Position numbers and translations under genes: made by a program. A model generated the notes under the pieces. It saw only the letters and a program-made list of their open reading frames with translations. It searched no databases and was not told the DNA's origin. Below are positions 43,558 to 53,767 of a DNA stretch of 64,000 bases, piece by piece; position 1 is the first letter of the stretch; each line of letters begins with the position of its first letter. This DNA is from Paenibacillus sp. HW567 (GTDB lineage Bacteria; Bacillota; Bacilli; Paenibacillales; Paenibacillaceae): assembly GCF_000374185.1 (NCBI RefSeq), contig NZ_KB910518.1, forward strand, positions 5,534,874 to 5,598,873, read 5' to 3'.

Positions 43558-44841
43558 ATGCTGAAACGCAGCTATTATGGTCTGCTGTCAACGATTTCCC
43601 TAAGCGCCTTCGGAGATGCCTTCGGCCTGCTGGCCATGGAGTGGCTGGCCTATGAGCTGACCGGCTCCAAGCTGGTCATGGGAGCGCTCGCGCTAACCTC
43701 CGGCATCCCGGAGCTGCTGCTGCGCCTGCTGGGCTCGCCGCTGTCCGACCGGCTGCCCCGCGTCCGGTTCATGGCCTGCCTGGCCGCGATCCGGCTGCTG
43801 GCGATCGCGCTTCCGCTGGGCATGGGCCTCGCCGGCCAGCTCCAGCTCTGGCATTTATTCGCCGCAGCGGGGCTTAGCGGCGCTTGCGCCGCGCTGTTCA
43901 TGCCGACGGCGATGGCCGTTATTCCCGGCGTCGCCGACAGCCGGAAGCTGGTGCGCGCCTTCGCCGTCATCGACGGCTGCAAGGGAGCGGCGGCGCTGCT
44001 TGGGCCTGCGCTGGCCGGCGTATTGACCGCTGCCAGCGGGTCGCTTCCGGCGCTTGGCGTCAATATGCTCTGCTACATTGCCGCTATCGCCACGCTGCTG
44101 TGCCTGCCGAAGCAGCCCAAGCCGGCTGCCGCCACAAGCAGAAGCAGCTTCTCCGTTTCCGGCTACATACGTGAAATTGCCGAAGGCTTCACCTTCTATA
44201 AGCAATTTCCGGCCATGCTTATGATTATGTTTATGGCTTCAGTCAGCAATCTAAGCTCCATCGCCGTCTGGACGATGATGGTCCCTTATGTGCGTGAAGT
44301 GCTCCACCGGAATGCGGCAGCTATGGGCACGCTGACCACAGCATCGGCACTCGGAACGCTGGTTGGGCTTGGGGTGATCTCCCTGATGGGCGAGATTACA
44401 CACAGGCGTCTGGTAATGCTTGGCAGTCTGGGAACCATCGGTGTCATTACGTCTATGTGGGGGCTGGTCCCAAGCTTTCCCTTTGCTCTTGCTGCCGTAT
44501 TTGTATCCGGCGCTCTTGGCCCCTTCTTCGGCTCGTTAAGCTCCTCGCTGCACGGCCGCCTGGTTCCCCCAAGCCTTCAGGGGCGGGTGAACTCCATCCG
44601 TTTTCTGATTGGCGGCAGCCTGCAGCCCTTTGGCGCTTTTATCGGAGGCGCAGTTGCCGAGGCCTACGGTGTGCCTACATTGTTCTTTGCCGCCGGACTG
44701 CTCCCGGCGTCATGCGCCGCAGCGGCCCTGCTGCTTCCCGGCCTCCGGATGCTCGATGGCGATCTTGCCGCGCTTGAAGCCAGACATCTGAAGAGCAGCA
44801 GACCAGCATCTGCAGTACAGAATGTGCTAGCGAAACGGTAA
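43558..44841 (+). CDS. MFS-type exporter
   Basis: A 427-residue protein with 12 predicted membrane helices (hydrophobic stretches through residues 10-400). The family-typical GSPLSDRLPRVRFM loop, a variant of the G-x-x-x-D-R-x-G-R-R motif, lies between helices 2 and 3. The unit with an ArsR-type regulator suggests an efflux pump induced by its substrate. It resembles the enterobactin/macrolide exporter branch, but the substrate is not identified. Confidence 0.82.
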   Translation: MLKRSYYGLLSTISLSAFGDAFGLLAMEWLAYELTGSKLVMGALALTSGIPELLLRLLGSPLSDRLPRVRFMACLAAIRLLAIALPLGMGLAGQLQLWHLFAAAGLSGACAALFMPTAMAVIPGVADSRKLVRAFAVIDGCKGAAALLGPALAGVLTAASGSLPALGVNMLCYIAAIATLLCLPKQPKPAAATSRSSFSVSGYIREIAEGFTFYKQFPAMLMIMFMASVSNLSSIAVWTMMVPYVREVLHRNAAAMGTLTTASALGTLVGLGVISLMGEITHRRLVMLGSLGTIGVITSMWGLVPSFPFALAAVFVSGALGPFFGSLSSSLHGRLVPPSLQGRVNSIRFLIGGSLQPFGAFIGGAVAEAYGVPTLFFAAGLLPASCAAAALLLPGLRMLDGDLAALEARHLKSSRPASAVQNVLAKR

Positions 44842-44861
44842 CATGCCGCACAGCACCGAAA

Positions 44862-44894
44862 CAGGCGATGCCGGTACACCCGGAACATCGCCTG
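44862..44894. terminator. Hairpin between convergent genes
   Basis: CAGGCGATG pairs with CATCGCCTG, with CCGG/CCGG inside, between the MFS gene and the phosphatase gene on the other strand. A weak T tract follows. Confidence 0.6.
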
Positions 44895-44924
44895 CAGGCT
44901 GAAGCTATTCTTTTAGACAAATTC

Positions 44925-45563
44925 TCAAGATTCCATCCAAGCCTCGTCGTCCTCGTAATGGCTTGTATCCCCGTGGAGCAGAATCTCGGCCTTGCCGTCA
45001 GTAAATTCTAGTTTGCATAGACAGGTAGGATAAATATAAGGCAGCTCCCACAGCTTGTTCATCGCTCTCTCTTCGAAATAGGCCATCAGCACTTTGATCA
45101 CTACCGTATGCGTAACAATCAGGATGTTCTGCCCCTCATGTCCGTCCACGATTTCCCGCAGCTTACCCAGCGCACGCTTCTGCACTCCGGCAAAGGTCTC
45201 GCTGCCCTCTACGCCGAATTTCTCCGGGTCCTCCCAGAAATAGCGGTGCTGCTCGGGGTCCTGCGCCTGAATCTCCGCCGAATCACGGCCCTCCCAATAC
45301 CCCATGCTGATCTCTTTGAACTCATCGCAGGGAATCAGCGGCACATTCCGCTCCCCGCGGACAATTTCTGCCGTCCGCAGCGCCCGGGGACTTACGCTTG
45401 TATAAATGACATCAAGCTGCTCCTGCCGCAGCCCTTTGTTCAGCCACTTCGCCTGGAGCACGCCAAGCGGTGTAAGCGCCGAGTCGAGATGCCCCTGCAT
45501 CCGGTTCTGCACATTCCACTCCGTCTGTCCATGCCGTGTCAAAAAAACCGTTGTTGCGGCCAT
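44925..45563 (-). CDS. Histidine phosphatase (phosphoglycerate-mutase-like) family protein
   Basis: A 212-residue enzyme of the branch-1 histidine phosphatase family. The phosphohistidine motif TRHGQTEWN is at residues 9-17, with the second Arg in SPRALRTAE and the His in VTHTVVIKVL. The cobC/gpmB type reaction dephosphorylates small molecules; the substrate is open. The ATG at 45563 is preferred because AGGGGTGG is properly spaced; the ATG six bases earlier touches it. Confidence 0.83.
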   Translation of the reverse strand: MAATTVFLTRHGQTEWNVQNRMQGHLDSALTPLGVLQAKWLNKGLRQEQLDVIYTSVSPRALRTAEIVRGERNVPLIPCDEFKEISMGYWEGRDSAEIQAQDPEQHRYFWEDPEKFGVEGSETFAGVQKRALGKLREIVDGHEGQNILIVTHTVVIKVLMAYFEERAMNKLWELPYIYPTCLCKLEFTDGKAEILLHGDTSHYEDDEAWMES

Positions 45564-45610
45564 ATTCATCCACCCCTTTTTAGTAACAAACTACGATTTG
45601 ATTCTCAAAG

Positions 45611-46414
45611 CTACCGCCGGTTCCGTCCCAGCCATTTCACAGCATAGTCCACAATCTCACGCTGCGGGATGAGTTGGGCTGCGGCTGCCGCGATCTTTCC
45701 ATATGTAATCCGTCCCGTCTCTTGTCCAAACGCCTCACCAATCCTGGCAAAATCCTCAGAGTCCCAATTGTAATCCTTGAACTCCACCCATTGTCTGACG
45801 CCATCCACCAGCATCGGCGCTCCCGCGAGGACCTCCTGCTTCCCGGAATACTCCGCCCGGTATTCGGCCAGATGCAGCGAAGTATTATTGAAGCTGTCCA
45901 CACCAAGCAGCAGCACGCTGCCGTTCAGATCGTAGATTCGGGCCAAGGGGGACCGTTCGCCCATCCCATACTCCTGCGCATGACCGTCAATAATCACATC
46001 TCTGTGCCTGCCCCATGCTGCAAAAGAATGAATCGGGTGGCTGCTGCGCTTTACGCCCCGCTGCTTGCGGAAGGTATCGGGAATAACCCCCATAGCCCGC
46101 AGCGGCGTAAGGTCCGGGTCATACGCCGGCATATGCTCCCGAATGTCCTGCCACCAGGACTCCGGCACCGGCGGCCTGCTCCAGCCTGACGGATCGGTTA
46201 AATCTGCAGAGTGGGTCGGCATCACCAGCGTTCCCTCTTCCCCAAGCACCTGTTCCAGCGCAAGAATAACCGCCACCGGCCCACCCGCTACCCACTGGCC
46301 CAGCGATTTAAAGGATGAATGCAGCAGCAGCGTCATCCCCGCCTGGACGCCCAGCCTCCGGAAATCTCCCGCCAGTGTCTCTACAGTAATCAATTCTCCT
46401 TGGATTTCTTCCAT
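45611..46414 (-). CDS. AAC(3)-family N-acetyltransferase
   Basis: A 267-residue member of the aminoglycoside 3-N-acetyltransferase family, related to antibiotic-modifying enzymes but also to YokD-type housekeeping proteins. The motif LLHSSFKSLG is the start of the acetyl-CoA pocket, and SHPIHSFAAWG with GERSPLARIYDLNG supplies the catalytic region. Whether it confers aminoglycoside resistance cannot be told. It is 40 nt downstream of nothing else on its strand and lies next to the phosphatase gene, with which it may share a transcript. Confidence 0.83.
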   Translation of the reverse strand: MEEIQGELITVETLAGDFRRLGVQAGMTLLLHSSFKSLGQWVAGGPVAVILALEQVLGEEGTLVMPTHSADLTDPSGWSRPPVPESWWQDIREHMPAYDPDLTPLRAMGVIPDTFRKQRGVKRSSHPIHSFAAWGRHRDVIIDGHAQEYGMGERSPLARIYDLNGSVLLLGVDSFNNTSLHLAEYRAEYSGKQEVLAGAPMLVDGVRQWVEFKDYNWDSEDFARIGEAFGQETGRITYGKIAAAAAQLIPQREIVDYAVKWLGRNRR

Positions 46415-46474
46415 TCAAAGCTCAACCTCCACATTTGCCTAGCCCAGCCCAGCTAAACCTTGCTTTTTCTTCTA

Positions 46475-48058
46475 TTAATTATGGGTAGAATCCCCCGCAT
46501 GCCGCTCCATCAGGAGCTTGGCGCGGTACTCGCCGGGGGCGATGCCCTCCAGCTCCTTGAACACGCGGGTGAACTGCTTGCTCGTCTCGAAGCCTACCGC
46601 TTCGGAGACGCCGGCCAGCTTGATCCGGTTCTCAGAGAGCAGCGATTTGGCGTGGCGGATGCGGACTCTTTTGAGATACAGCACAAAGCTCTCTCCAGTG
46701 TAGGCCTTGAAGGCCTCGCTGAAATAAGAATAGTTCAGCGACACATGGTTGCTCACCATCGCCATATTCAGTTGGCGGGCATAATTCGCCTCGATATAAG
46801 CCAGCGCTTCCTCCATGTCGGCATGCTCGGTGTGGGCCGATCTAATTCCTATAATATAGTCGTTCACGGTGATGAGCAAATGCTCAAGTGTCCGGTAATA
46901 GTCATGGAAATGGCGGAAATTATACAGATTGCCTACCGTCCGGTACAGCTTCAGTACCTCTACAGAGGCCTCTCCATGCAGGCGGAACACCTCATCCAGC
47001 ACCCGTTCGTTCATGCTCCGGCCCACATTCTCCACATACGCCAGGTCTAAATGCGGCAACTGCTCCAGTTGAAAAATCGTCCCGAGCAAGCTCTTGATCT
47101 CTTTCTCGCGGTCTGTGCCCAGCATGTTCAGCAGCTTGCGCAGCTCCTCCTCCGGCACGGGGAAACGCAGCCGCCCTTCCCGGAGACCCGCGTAATCCAT
47201 GAAGCTGGCCTGCGGCGGAAGGAAGGTGTACTGCAGCGCCCGGCAGGCTTCCCGGTACCCGGTATGAAAGTCTGCCGGATTCCGGGCTGCACCGCCGATC
47301 CCGATCAGCAGCCCGGACAGCTCCCGCGAAGCAGCCAGCCCGGACAGCTCCCGAAAATCGTCCCTGCTCCTCCCGACCAGCACCAGCTTCCCTTCCCAGT
47401 CCGTCAGAATCTCCGCGAACCGCTCCTTCAGCGGGCCGCTCAAGCGTTCCACCCTCCCCTGCACTTCTGCCGGCTTCATTCGGGAGCCGTCGTTATAATA
47501 GAAATTCAGCACCCCCACCGTAAAAGGAACCGGCAGACAGCTCAGCTCCTCCTGCTGCTCCGGGGACGGCTGGACCGCCTCCTGCAGCAGCAATCCGCAC
47601 AGCCGGGCCGTGCGCAGCTCCCTGCGGTAGCCTTCCGCTTCCTCCGCACGCTTGCGGGAGCTGGATTCCTGCTCCCGCCACTCCCGCCCGATCTGCTCCA
47701 GAATCCCGAACAGCTCCTCGCGGCGGATCGGCTTCAGCAGATAGTCCTTCACGCGGTAGCGGATGGCGCTTTTCGCATATTCGAAGTCATCGTAGCCGCT
47801 CAGGATCACAACGGCCGGTCCCTCGCCGCCAGGCCCCGCTTCAGCGGACAGACGCTCCAGCAGCGTAATCCCGTCCATGACCGGCATACGGATATCGGTA
47901 ATAATAATATCCCTGCGTTCCTGCCTGTAGAGCGCGAGCGCCTCCTCCCCGTTCCCGGCAAGCGCGATGCTGTATGCGGACGGATATTCCCGTTCAATCA
48001 TGGCCTGCAGGCCTTGGCGGATCATTTTCTCATCGTCAATAATCAGCAGCTTCTTCAT
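46475..48058 (-). CDS. AraC-type response regulator (YesN family)
   Basis: A 527-residue regulator. The receiver domain (residues 1-120) has D55 in ITDIRMPVMDG as phosphoacceptor, with K106 region YLLKPIRREEL. A long middle region precedes a C-terminal AraC DNA-binding domain (NMAMVSNHVSLNYSYFSEAFKAYTG ... SLLSENRIKLAGVSEAVGF). The start overlaps the sensor kinase stop by four bases. It most probably turns on the adjacent sugar transporter genes when the kinase senses substrate. Confidence 0.88.
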   Translation of the reverse strand: MKKLLIIDDEKMIRQGLQAMIEREYPSAYSIALAGNGEEALALYRQERRDIIITDIRMPVMDGITLLERLSAEAGPGGEGPAVVILSGYDDFEYAKSAIRYRVKDYLLKPIRREELFGILEQIGREWREQESSSRKRAEEAEGYRRELRTARLCGLLLQEAVQPSPEQQEELSCLPVPFTVGVLNFYYNDGSRMKPAEVQGRVERLSGPLKERFAEILTDWEGKLVLVGRSRDDFRELSGLAASRELSGLLIGIGGAARNPADFHTGYREACRALQYTFLPPQASFMDYAGLREGRLRFPVPEEELRKLLNMLGTDREKEIKSLLGTIFQLEQLPHLDLAYVENVGRSMNERVLDEVFRLHGEASVEVLKLYRTVGNLYNFRHFHDYYRTLEHLLITVNDYIIGIRSAHTEHADMEEALAYIEANYARQLNMAMVSNHVSLNYSYFSEAFKAYTGESFVLYLKRVRIRHAKSLLSENRIKLAGVSEAVGFETSKQFTRVFKELEGIAPGEYRAKLLMERHAGDSTHN

Positions 48059-49956
48059 GTCTGTCGATCCCCTGTCAAAAGAACTTTAGGCAGCGTCATT
48101 AATACCGTCGTCCATTTCCCCGCTTCACTCCGCACCTCCAGCCCGTAGGCCCCGCCGTAGAAGAGCTGCAACCGCTGATGCACATTGCGCAGTCCGATGC
48201 CTCCTCCTCTGTAGCCGCCCGCTGCAAACCCGGAGGCGTCCGCACCCGGCTCCTCTTTGGCATAGATGGATTCGTGCAGCTCTGACAGCCGCTCCGGCGT
48301 TAACCCGCAGCCATTATCGCGGATCGCGATTAAGATATCTCCCGCCGCCTCCGAAATACGGATGGAAATGCTCCGCTCGGCAAGCTCTTCCTTCATGGTG
48401 GACCAGGCGTGCTTTACACTGTTCTCCACAATCGGCTGCAGCGACATCTTCAGCACCTCAAGCTCCAGATAAGGGGCGTCAATCCCCAGCTCCAGCATAA
48501 CCGGATGCTCAAACCGGATATTCATCACTTCAATGTAATTTTCGATATGGCGGATTTCATCCCGCAGCTTCACATACTCGCCCGACCACTTGAAGTTGTA
48601 CCGCATCATGCCGCCGAGCGAGGTCAGCGCATCGGAGATCGCCCGCTGATTCTCAATTTCCGCCAGCATTTTAATATTTTCCAGCGTATTATAGAGGAAA
48701 TGGGCATCAATCTGGTTATGCAGTGTCCGCAGCTCAGCCTCCTTGGAGAGCGCCTGCTTATGCACCGCCTGGGCGACCAGTGTATTGATTGTATTCATCA
48801 ACTTGGAGAAATGATGCGCCAGCTCGCCAACCTCCCCGCCCCCGCGGATGCTAATGCTTGTGTACGCTTCTCCCCTGCGCGCCCTTTTCATCGTTTCCGT
48901 CAAGCGGCGCAGATTCTTCAGAATGAAGGCATTCAGCACATAGGCAATCGCCGTAACCAGAAAAATAAAGCCAATATTGAGTCCGATAATGAGATTGCGG
49001 GTATGCGAGATACGCTCCATGACACTGTCCATCGACACCACGTTCAGCAGCGACGCGCCGATCTCCGTAAGCGGGGTATGAATCAGCAAAAAAGATTTGC
49101 CGTTCTCCTTGTAGCGGACCTCCCACTCCCCGGTCTCCGCATACTTCTGCAGGCGCTTCGCAATCGCTCCGGTCAGCTTCGGGTGCTCCAGTACAAAAGA
49201 GTTGTCCGGGCGCGTAAACAGGTGCACCCCATCCCCCGTAATGAACATTTGCGACTGGTTGTCGCGCACATCGGTGTAGGTCTTCGGCGTGAAGCGGCTG
49301 AGCAGCATATCGACCTGAAGCATTCCGACATGATGCCCGGCAGGAATACTGATCTCCCGCAGCAAAGAGACCTTCGGCTGTCCCTCGGGGGGATTGCCGG
49401 AGTACCGCTGCATCAAATCAGGGTCCTTGCTCTGAAAAGACCACAGCTCCTGCCCCTTCAGCTCCAAAGCCTTTTGAAACCACGGCTCCATGGAGACCCG
49501 GTCCTCCCGGAAAATAATCGGCCAGATCTCATGCACATTCCTGCTGCCCGAATAGAGTCGCAAATGCTCAATATTCGGGTTGTTGATCTGAATGCGGTTC
49601 ATGTTCACAAAGGTTGTTGTATTAAAATCTATCAATTCGCTAAGCGACGGATCGCTCTCATTCACCAGATAGTTCTGCACCGTTTTGTCGGAATACGCCA
49701 TCTGCGCCGCCCGCTCCATAGCTTCGATCTGATTGAGGATATGCAGCTTCTCCATCTGCAGCACATAGCTGTTCTTGTCGATGGCATCCCGGACATACGT
49801 ATTGTTGATCGCCCTGTAGGAATAGACGGACACCAGCAGACAGGGGCCCAGAATGATAAAAATATATGCCGCCACCAGCCGGCTCTGGAGCGATCTCCGC
49901 CCCCACCAGTAGCAGAATGAATTCCATAAAACGCTGGCCCGTTCGCGTATATTCAC
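48055..49956 (-). CDS. Sensor histidine kinase (YesM family)
   Basis: A membrane sensor of about 633 residues. Two transmembrane segments flank a large extracellular domain (about residues 30-300), then HAMP and a His-kinase domain of the LytS/YesM type with IDAHFLYNTLENIK holding the phospho-His, and a HATPase ending in NGCGLTPERLSELHESIY. A GTG at 49956 after AAGGTG is chosen; the frame extends to 49995 without support. It pairs with the regulator downstream. A terminator-like hairpin separates it from the binding protein gene. Confidence 0.85.
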   Translation of the reverse strand: MNIRERASVLWNSFCYWWGRRSLQSRLVAAYIFIILGPCLLVSVYSYRAINNTYVRDAIDKNSYVLQMEKLHILNQIEAMERAAQMAYSDKTVQNYLVNESDPSLSELIDFNTTTFVNMNRIQINNPNIEHLRLYSGSRNVHEIWPIIFREDRVSMEPWFQKALELKGQELWSFQSKDPDLMQRYSGNPPEGQPKVSLLREISIPAGHHVGMLQVDMLLSRFTPKTYTDVRDNQSQMFITGDGVHLFTRPDNSFVLEHPKLTGAIAKRLQKYAETGEWEVRYKENGKSFLLIHTPLTEIGASLLNVVSMDSVMERISHTRNLIIGLNIGFIFLVTAIAYVLNAFILKNLRRLTETMKRARRGEAYTSISIRGGGEVGELAHHFSKLMNTINTLVAQAVHKQALSKEAELRTLHNQIDAHFLYNTLENIKMLAEIENQRAISDALTSLGGMMRYNFKWSGEYVKLRDEIRHIENYIEVMNIRFEHPVMLELGIDAPYLELEVLKMSLQPIVENSVKHAWSTMKEELAERSISIRISEAAGDILIAIRDNGCGLTPERLSELHESIYAKEEPGADASGFAAGGYRGGGIGLRNVHQRLQLFYGGAYGLEVRSEAGKWTTVLMTLPKVLLTGDRQT

Positions 49957-49993
49957 TTTATGCACCTTGCACCTCACCTGAACGGCTGTAGTC

Positions 49994-50040
49994 AAAAAAA
50001 AGACAATAACCCAAAAGCCCGCGCTCAGCGGGCAATTGGG
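49994..50040 (-). terminator. Terminator after the sugar-binding protein gene
   Basis: GCCCGC/GCGGGC stem with outer CCCAA/TTGGG pairing and an eight-T run on the minus strand. It would limit transcription from the transporter genes into the sensor kinase gene, leaving the two-component genes mainly to their own promoter. Confidence 0.75.
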
Positions 50041-50052
50041 TCTCCGGCAATT

Positions 50053-51747
50053 TTACATGCCAAGCTTCTTCTTATTCTCTTCATATTTCTTCTGGCGGTA
50101 GTCGTCAAAGGCCGCCTGGCCTTCTTTCACCTTCTTCGCCAGATAATCGCTCCAGAGCTTGTCGAATTCGGCATCGGAGGCTGCCATCAGCAGCTTCGGC
50201 AATGTTTTGCCGCGCAGATTCTTCAGCTTGGTGGCGATAATGCCCTCCGGCGAGTTGCCTGTAGGATCAATCTGCTGGAATTCCGAGGTGTTGACGGCTT
50301 TGCCGCGGGTCCAGTCTTCGAGCTGCTTGAACGGCTCTACCGATTTGGGAGCCCACTGGTCGGTGATATTCGTATTTTGCAGCATCCAGAAGGTGAAGGA
50401 CGAGCCGTATTTTTTGTCAAATGCGGAACGGTCCTTGTTCATCAGATCAAAGGCCTCCGGAAGAAACTGGTCTTTGCCGTCAATTGTATCATAGCTGACC
50501 CCTTTTTCACCGAGGAAAAGGTCCTTGTTTCCTTCCTCACTGTTCAGGTAGCTAAGGAATTTAATGGCACGCGCTTTATCCTTCACATCCTTGGAGATCA
50601 GCGTTACGGTCCAGCCGGAAATTCCGGGGCCGTTCAGGGCCGGAGGGTCCAGCTTAGTGTCTGCGGGTCCGTCAACCGCGATATAGGTTTGCTCAGGATT
50701 CTTTTGGAAGATCGTACCGAGCTGGGAAGCGAAGTCCGTCCGTTGATAGAGCATAGCGAAGTAGCGGCCCTGCGCAATCTTTTCCTCCATTTGAGCCCGT
50801 TTGTCGATAAAAATATCCTTCGCCAGCAGTCCGTCCTGGTTGGCCTGGCGGAGTGTCTTCATCCAGCGTACATACTCGGGGTCTGTCTCGCGGTCATAGA
50901 CCTTGCCGTCCTTCTCCCAAGGGATGTTCAAGAAGTTCTGAATATAGCCTTCCAGGGAGTCGTTGCCGTTCTCGGTGAACTCATGCAGACCCAGCGGAAT
51001 CAGCGGCTGGCCGTTCACTTCAGGAAACTTTTCTTTTGCCATTTTCAGCGCATTCAGGAAGCCTTCCGGGGTGCGCATATCCGGGCTGCCGATGGCTTCA
51101 TAAATATCCTTGCGGACGACAAAGGTCTGGTTGGAGACGTAGTTCGCTCCGTATTTTTTATAGTCAGCAGGTGAAGAAGAAGAGTTCGGATAGCCGTACA
51201 CATTACCGTCCGGCTGCGTGTACCAGCCCAGCTTGTCGGCATCGGACACCTTGAAGAAGTATGGATCGTATTCTTCAGCCAGCTTGTTCAGCGGCAGCAC
51301 CATCTCGCCTTCGATCATTTTCTTAATGGCGTCTTCCCAGTAGCCCAGCGTAATGAAGTCAGGCAGCTTGCCGGAGGCGATCAGCGTGTTAAGCTTCTCA
51401 TTCTCGTTCCCTGCCGGGACGATGAAGTTAATGTTTACGCCGGTTTTTTTCGTTACATATTGAGAGGTTGGATCTACGCCCCATTTATTCGGGAACCAGG
51501 CAAAGTTCAGATACCAGTCAAATGTAATCGGTGAGGTGTCGCTTTTCCAGCCCGGCTCATCCGCTGAAGCTGCAGCTTTTGCCGGTTCCGCCGGTGCTTT
51601 GGTGGCCTCCGCCGCGTTCGTTCCGCTCCCCGTATTATCCTTGGCACCCGTTCCGGCATTATTGCCGCTTGAACAACCCGCAACCGTGAATGCCAGTATC
51701 AGCCCCAAGAGCAGCACCATTGTTTTCGGCTTACGTTTCATGCCCAT
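50053..51747 (-). CDS. Extracellular solute-binding lipoprotein (LplA-like)
   Basis: A 564-residue substrate-binding protein of a carbohydrate ABC transporter. Signal peptide and lipobox FTVAGC place the lipid-anchored cysteine at 25, followed by a Ser/Ala/Pro linker and a mature domain of family-1 type (EKLNTLIASGKLPDFITLGY). The size is large, as in LplA-type oligosaccharide binders. It lies between the permeases and the two-component genes. The sugar is not identified. Confidence 0.87.
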   Translation of the reverse strand: MGMKRKPKTMVLLLGLILAFTVAGCSSGNNAGTGAKDNTGSGTNAAEATKAPAEPAKAAASADEPGWKSDTSPITFDWYLNFAWFPNKWGVDPTSQYVTKKTGVNINFIVPAGNENEKLNTLIASGKLPDFITLGYWEDAIKKMIEGEMVLPLNKLAEEYDPYFFKVSDADKLGWYTQPDGNVYGYPNSSSSPADYKKYGANYVSNQTFVVRKDIYEAIGSPDMRTPEGFLNALKMAKEKFPEVNGQPLIPLGLHEFTENGNDSLEGYIQNFLNIPWEKDGKVYDRETDPEYVRWMKTLRQANQDGLLAKDIFIDKRAQMEEKIAQGRYFAMLYQRTDFASQLGTIFQKNPEQTYIAVDGPADTKLDPPALNGPGISGWTVTLISKDVKDKARAIKFLSYLNSEEGNKDLFLGEKGVSYDTIDGKDQFLPEAFDLMNKDRSAFDKKYGSSFTFWMLQNTNITDQWAPKSVEPFKQLEDWTRGKAVNTSEFQQIDPTGNSPEGIIATKLKNLRGKTLPKLLMAASDAEFDKLWSDYLAKKVKEGQAAFDDYRQKKYEENKKKLGM

Positions 51748-51832
51748 GCTTATTTACCCCTTTTCTAAGATTGTAGATTATAAGCTCAACTCCATCACCC
51801 GTATGCAGGGCGCCGGAGGAGTTATTGTTGCC

Positions 51833-52723
51833 TCAGCCCTTGATCGAGCCGATCATCATGCCTTTCACGAAATAACGCTGCAGGAACGGATAGACGAACA
51901 CAATCGGCAGGGTGGTAACGACCATTGTCGCCAGCTTGATCGACTGCGAGGTTACGCTTTTGGTAACACTGCTGCCCTGCACGGCCACCATCATCTGGTT
52001 GGAGCTGGACTGCGCCACGACCCGGAACAAGTACGTCTGAATCGGCTGCAGATCCGGGTTATTGATATAGATGATGCCGGCAAAATAATCATTCCACTGA
52101 TACACGCCATGAAAAAGCGCAATCGTAGCAATGACCGGCATGGATACCGGAAGCACCACCCGCAGGAAGATGGACCAGTCGTTCGCTCCGTCAATCCGCG
52201 CCGCCTCCTCCAGCCCCTCGGGAATTTCCCGGAAGAAGGTCATGAAGATAATCAGATCGAAAAAGCTGAACATCACCGGAATGATGTAGACCAGGAAGTT
52301 ATCCAGCAGGTGCAGATCCCTGTTCAAGAGGAACGTCGGAATCAATCCGCCGTTGAAGAACAGTGTAATCGTCCCCAGAAGAATATAGAGCTTGCCGCCA
52401 ATCAGCCCTTTACGTGATAGCGCATAAGCCACCATCGCCGTGAAAAATACATGCACCGCCACGCCCAGCACGGTTTTGGCTACCGTAACGCCCATAGCCT
52501 GCATAATGCCGGGACTCGCGAACACCGCGTCGAAATTCTTCAGGCTGAACACGCGCGGCCACCAATAAATACCGCCGAGCATCGCATCATTCCCGTCATT
52601 GAAGGCGTTGATCAGCACATACCAGATCGGGTACAGCGTCAGGAAGCAGACACACAGCATAATCAGATTGTTGGCGATATCGAACAGGGCTTCGCCTTTG
52701 GTTTTGCGTTTGAGAGCAAACAT
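51833..52723 (-). CDS. Carbohydrate ABC transporter permease (LplC/YtcP type)
   Basis: A 296-residue membrane protein with six hydrophobic segments and the EAA loop EGLEEAARIDGANDW, where ATPase contact occurs. The ATG at 52723 has AAGGAGGA eight bases upstream; the longer frame to 52789 lies over the previous gene's end. It pairs with the LplB-type permease. The ATPase is not in this cluster, so a shared MsmX-type ATPase is likely. Confidence 0.88.
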   Translation of the reverse strand: MFALKRKTKGEALFDIANNLIMLCVCFLTLYPIWYVLINAFNDGNDAMLGGIYWWPRVFSLKNFDAVFASPGIMQAMGVTVAKTVLGVAVHVFFTAMVAYALSRKGLIGGKLYILLGTITLFFNGGLIPTFLLNRDLHLLDNFLVYIIPVMFSFFDLIIFMTFFREIPEGLEEAARIDGANDWSIFLRVVLPVSMPVIATIALFHGVYQWNDYFAGIIYINNPDLQPIQTYLFRVVAQSSSNQMMVAVQGSSVTKSVTSQSIKLATMVVTTLPIVFVYPFLQRYFVKGMMIGSIKG

Positions 52724-52742
52724 GAATCCATTCCTCCTTGTC

Positions 52743-53732
52743 CTAGAACAGCGACGTATCGTTGATTTTTTTGGATACCTGATTGGCAATCAGCAGCAGA
52801 ATCAGCGCAATGACCGCCTTGATCAGAGTGACCGCCGCAGAGTAGGAGAAGCGGTTCGAGACAATCCCTGTATAGTAGATGTAATAGTCAATTACGTTGC
52901 TGGCGCTGTCGTTAAGCGAATTGCGGAGCACCAGAATCTGATCGAAATTGGAGTTCAGCACACCGCTGACCGCCAGAATAAACAGGATGCTGATCGTCGA
53001 TTTAATCGCCGGCAGGGTGACGAACCACATTTTCTGAAATCGTCCGGCCCCGTCTATCGTCGCGGCTTCATACATTTCGGGGGATACCCCGGAGATCGCC
53101 GCCAGGTAGATAATCGCTGACCAGCCAAGCTCCTTCCAAATATCCGAGGAAATGATAATCGTCCAGAAATAGCTCGGCTCTGCCAGATAAGTAATCGGCT
53201 GGTCAATCAGATGGAGCGACAGCAGAATATTGTTGATGATCCCGACATCGGCCAGCCAAGTGGCGAGAATTCCGCCCAGCACGACCCAGGAGAGAAAATG
53301 CGGCAGATACGAAATGGTCTGGATCGCCTTCTTGTACCGGAGTGAACGGACCTCATTCAGAAAAAGCGCGAAAATAATCGGCAGCGGGAACCCGATCAGC
53401 AGCTTGATTAAGCTGATGCCCAGCGTATTCTTGATCACGTTGACCAGGTCCTCATCATCCAGGAACTCCCTGAAGTGCTCCAGCCCCACCCAGGGCGCTT
53501 CGGCAATCGACTTCACGATGTTATATTCCTTGAAGGAAATGATCAGCCCGTACATCGGAATGTAGTTGAAAATAATCATCCAGACCACGCCGAGCAGCGC
53601 CATGGTTTGCAGGTGACGCTGGGCCAGCAGCCTCCTCCACAATGTGCTTTTCGCACCTGAACCGGTTTCGATTTCCGACGGCAGCAGCGGCTTCATCACC
53701 GGGCTTGCACCGGTGCTTCGTTTGTTCTCCAT
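52743..53732 (-). CDS. Carbohydrate ABC transporter permease (LplB type)
   Basis: A 329-residue protein with six hydrophobic segments and EAA loop PEMYEAATIDGAGRFQKMWFVTLP. It is the first gene of the transporter unit and is preceded by a cre. Order: LplB-like, LplC-like, binding lipoprotein, sensor kinase, regulator. Confidence 0.88.
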   Translation of the reverse strand: MENKRSTGASPVMKPLLPSEIETGSGAKSTLWRRLLAQRHLQTMALLGVVWMIIFNYIPMYGLIISFKEYNIVKSIAEAPWVGLEHFREFLDDEDLVNVIKNTLGISLIKLLIGFPLPIIFALFLNEVRSLRYKKAIQTISYLPHFLSWVVLGGILATWLADVGIINNILLSLHLIDQPITYLAEPSYFWTIIISSDIWKELGWSAIIYLAAISGVSPEMYEAATIDGAGRFQKMWFVTLPAIKSTISILFILAVSGVLNSNFDQILVLRNSLNDSASNVIDYYIYYTGIVSNRFSYSAAVTLIKAVIALILLLIANQVSKKINDTSLF

Positions 53733-53767
53733 CTTATGGACCTCCAGGCATTTCTAAAATCCTTAAA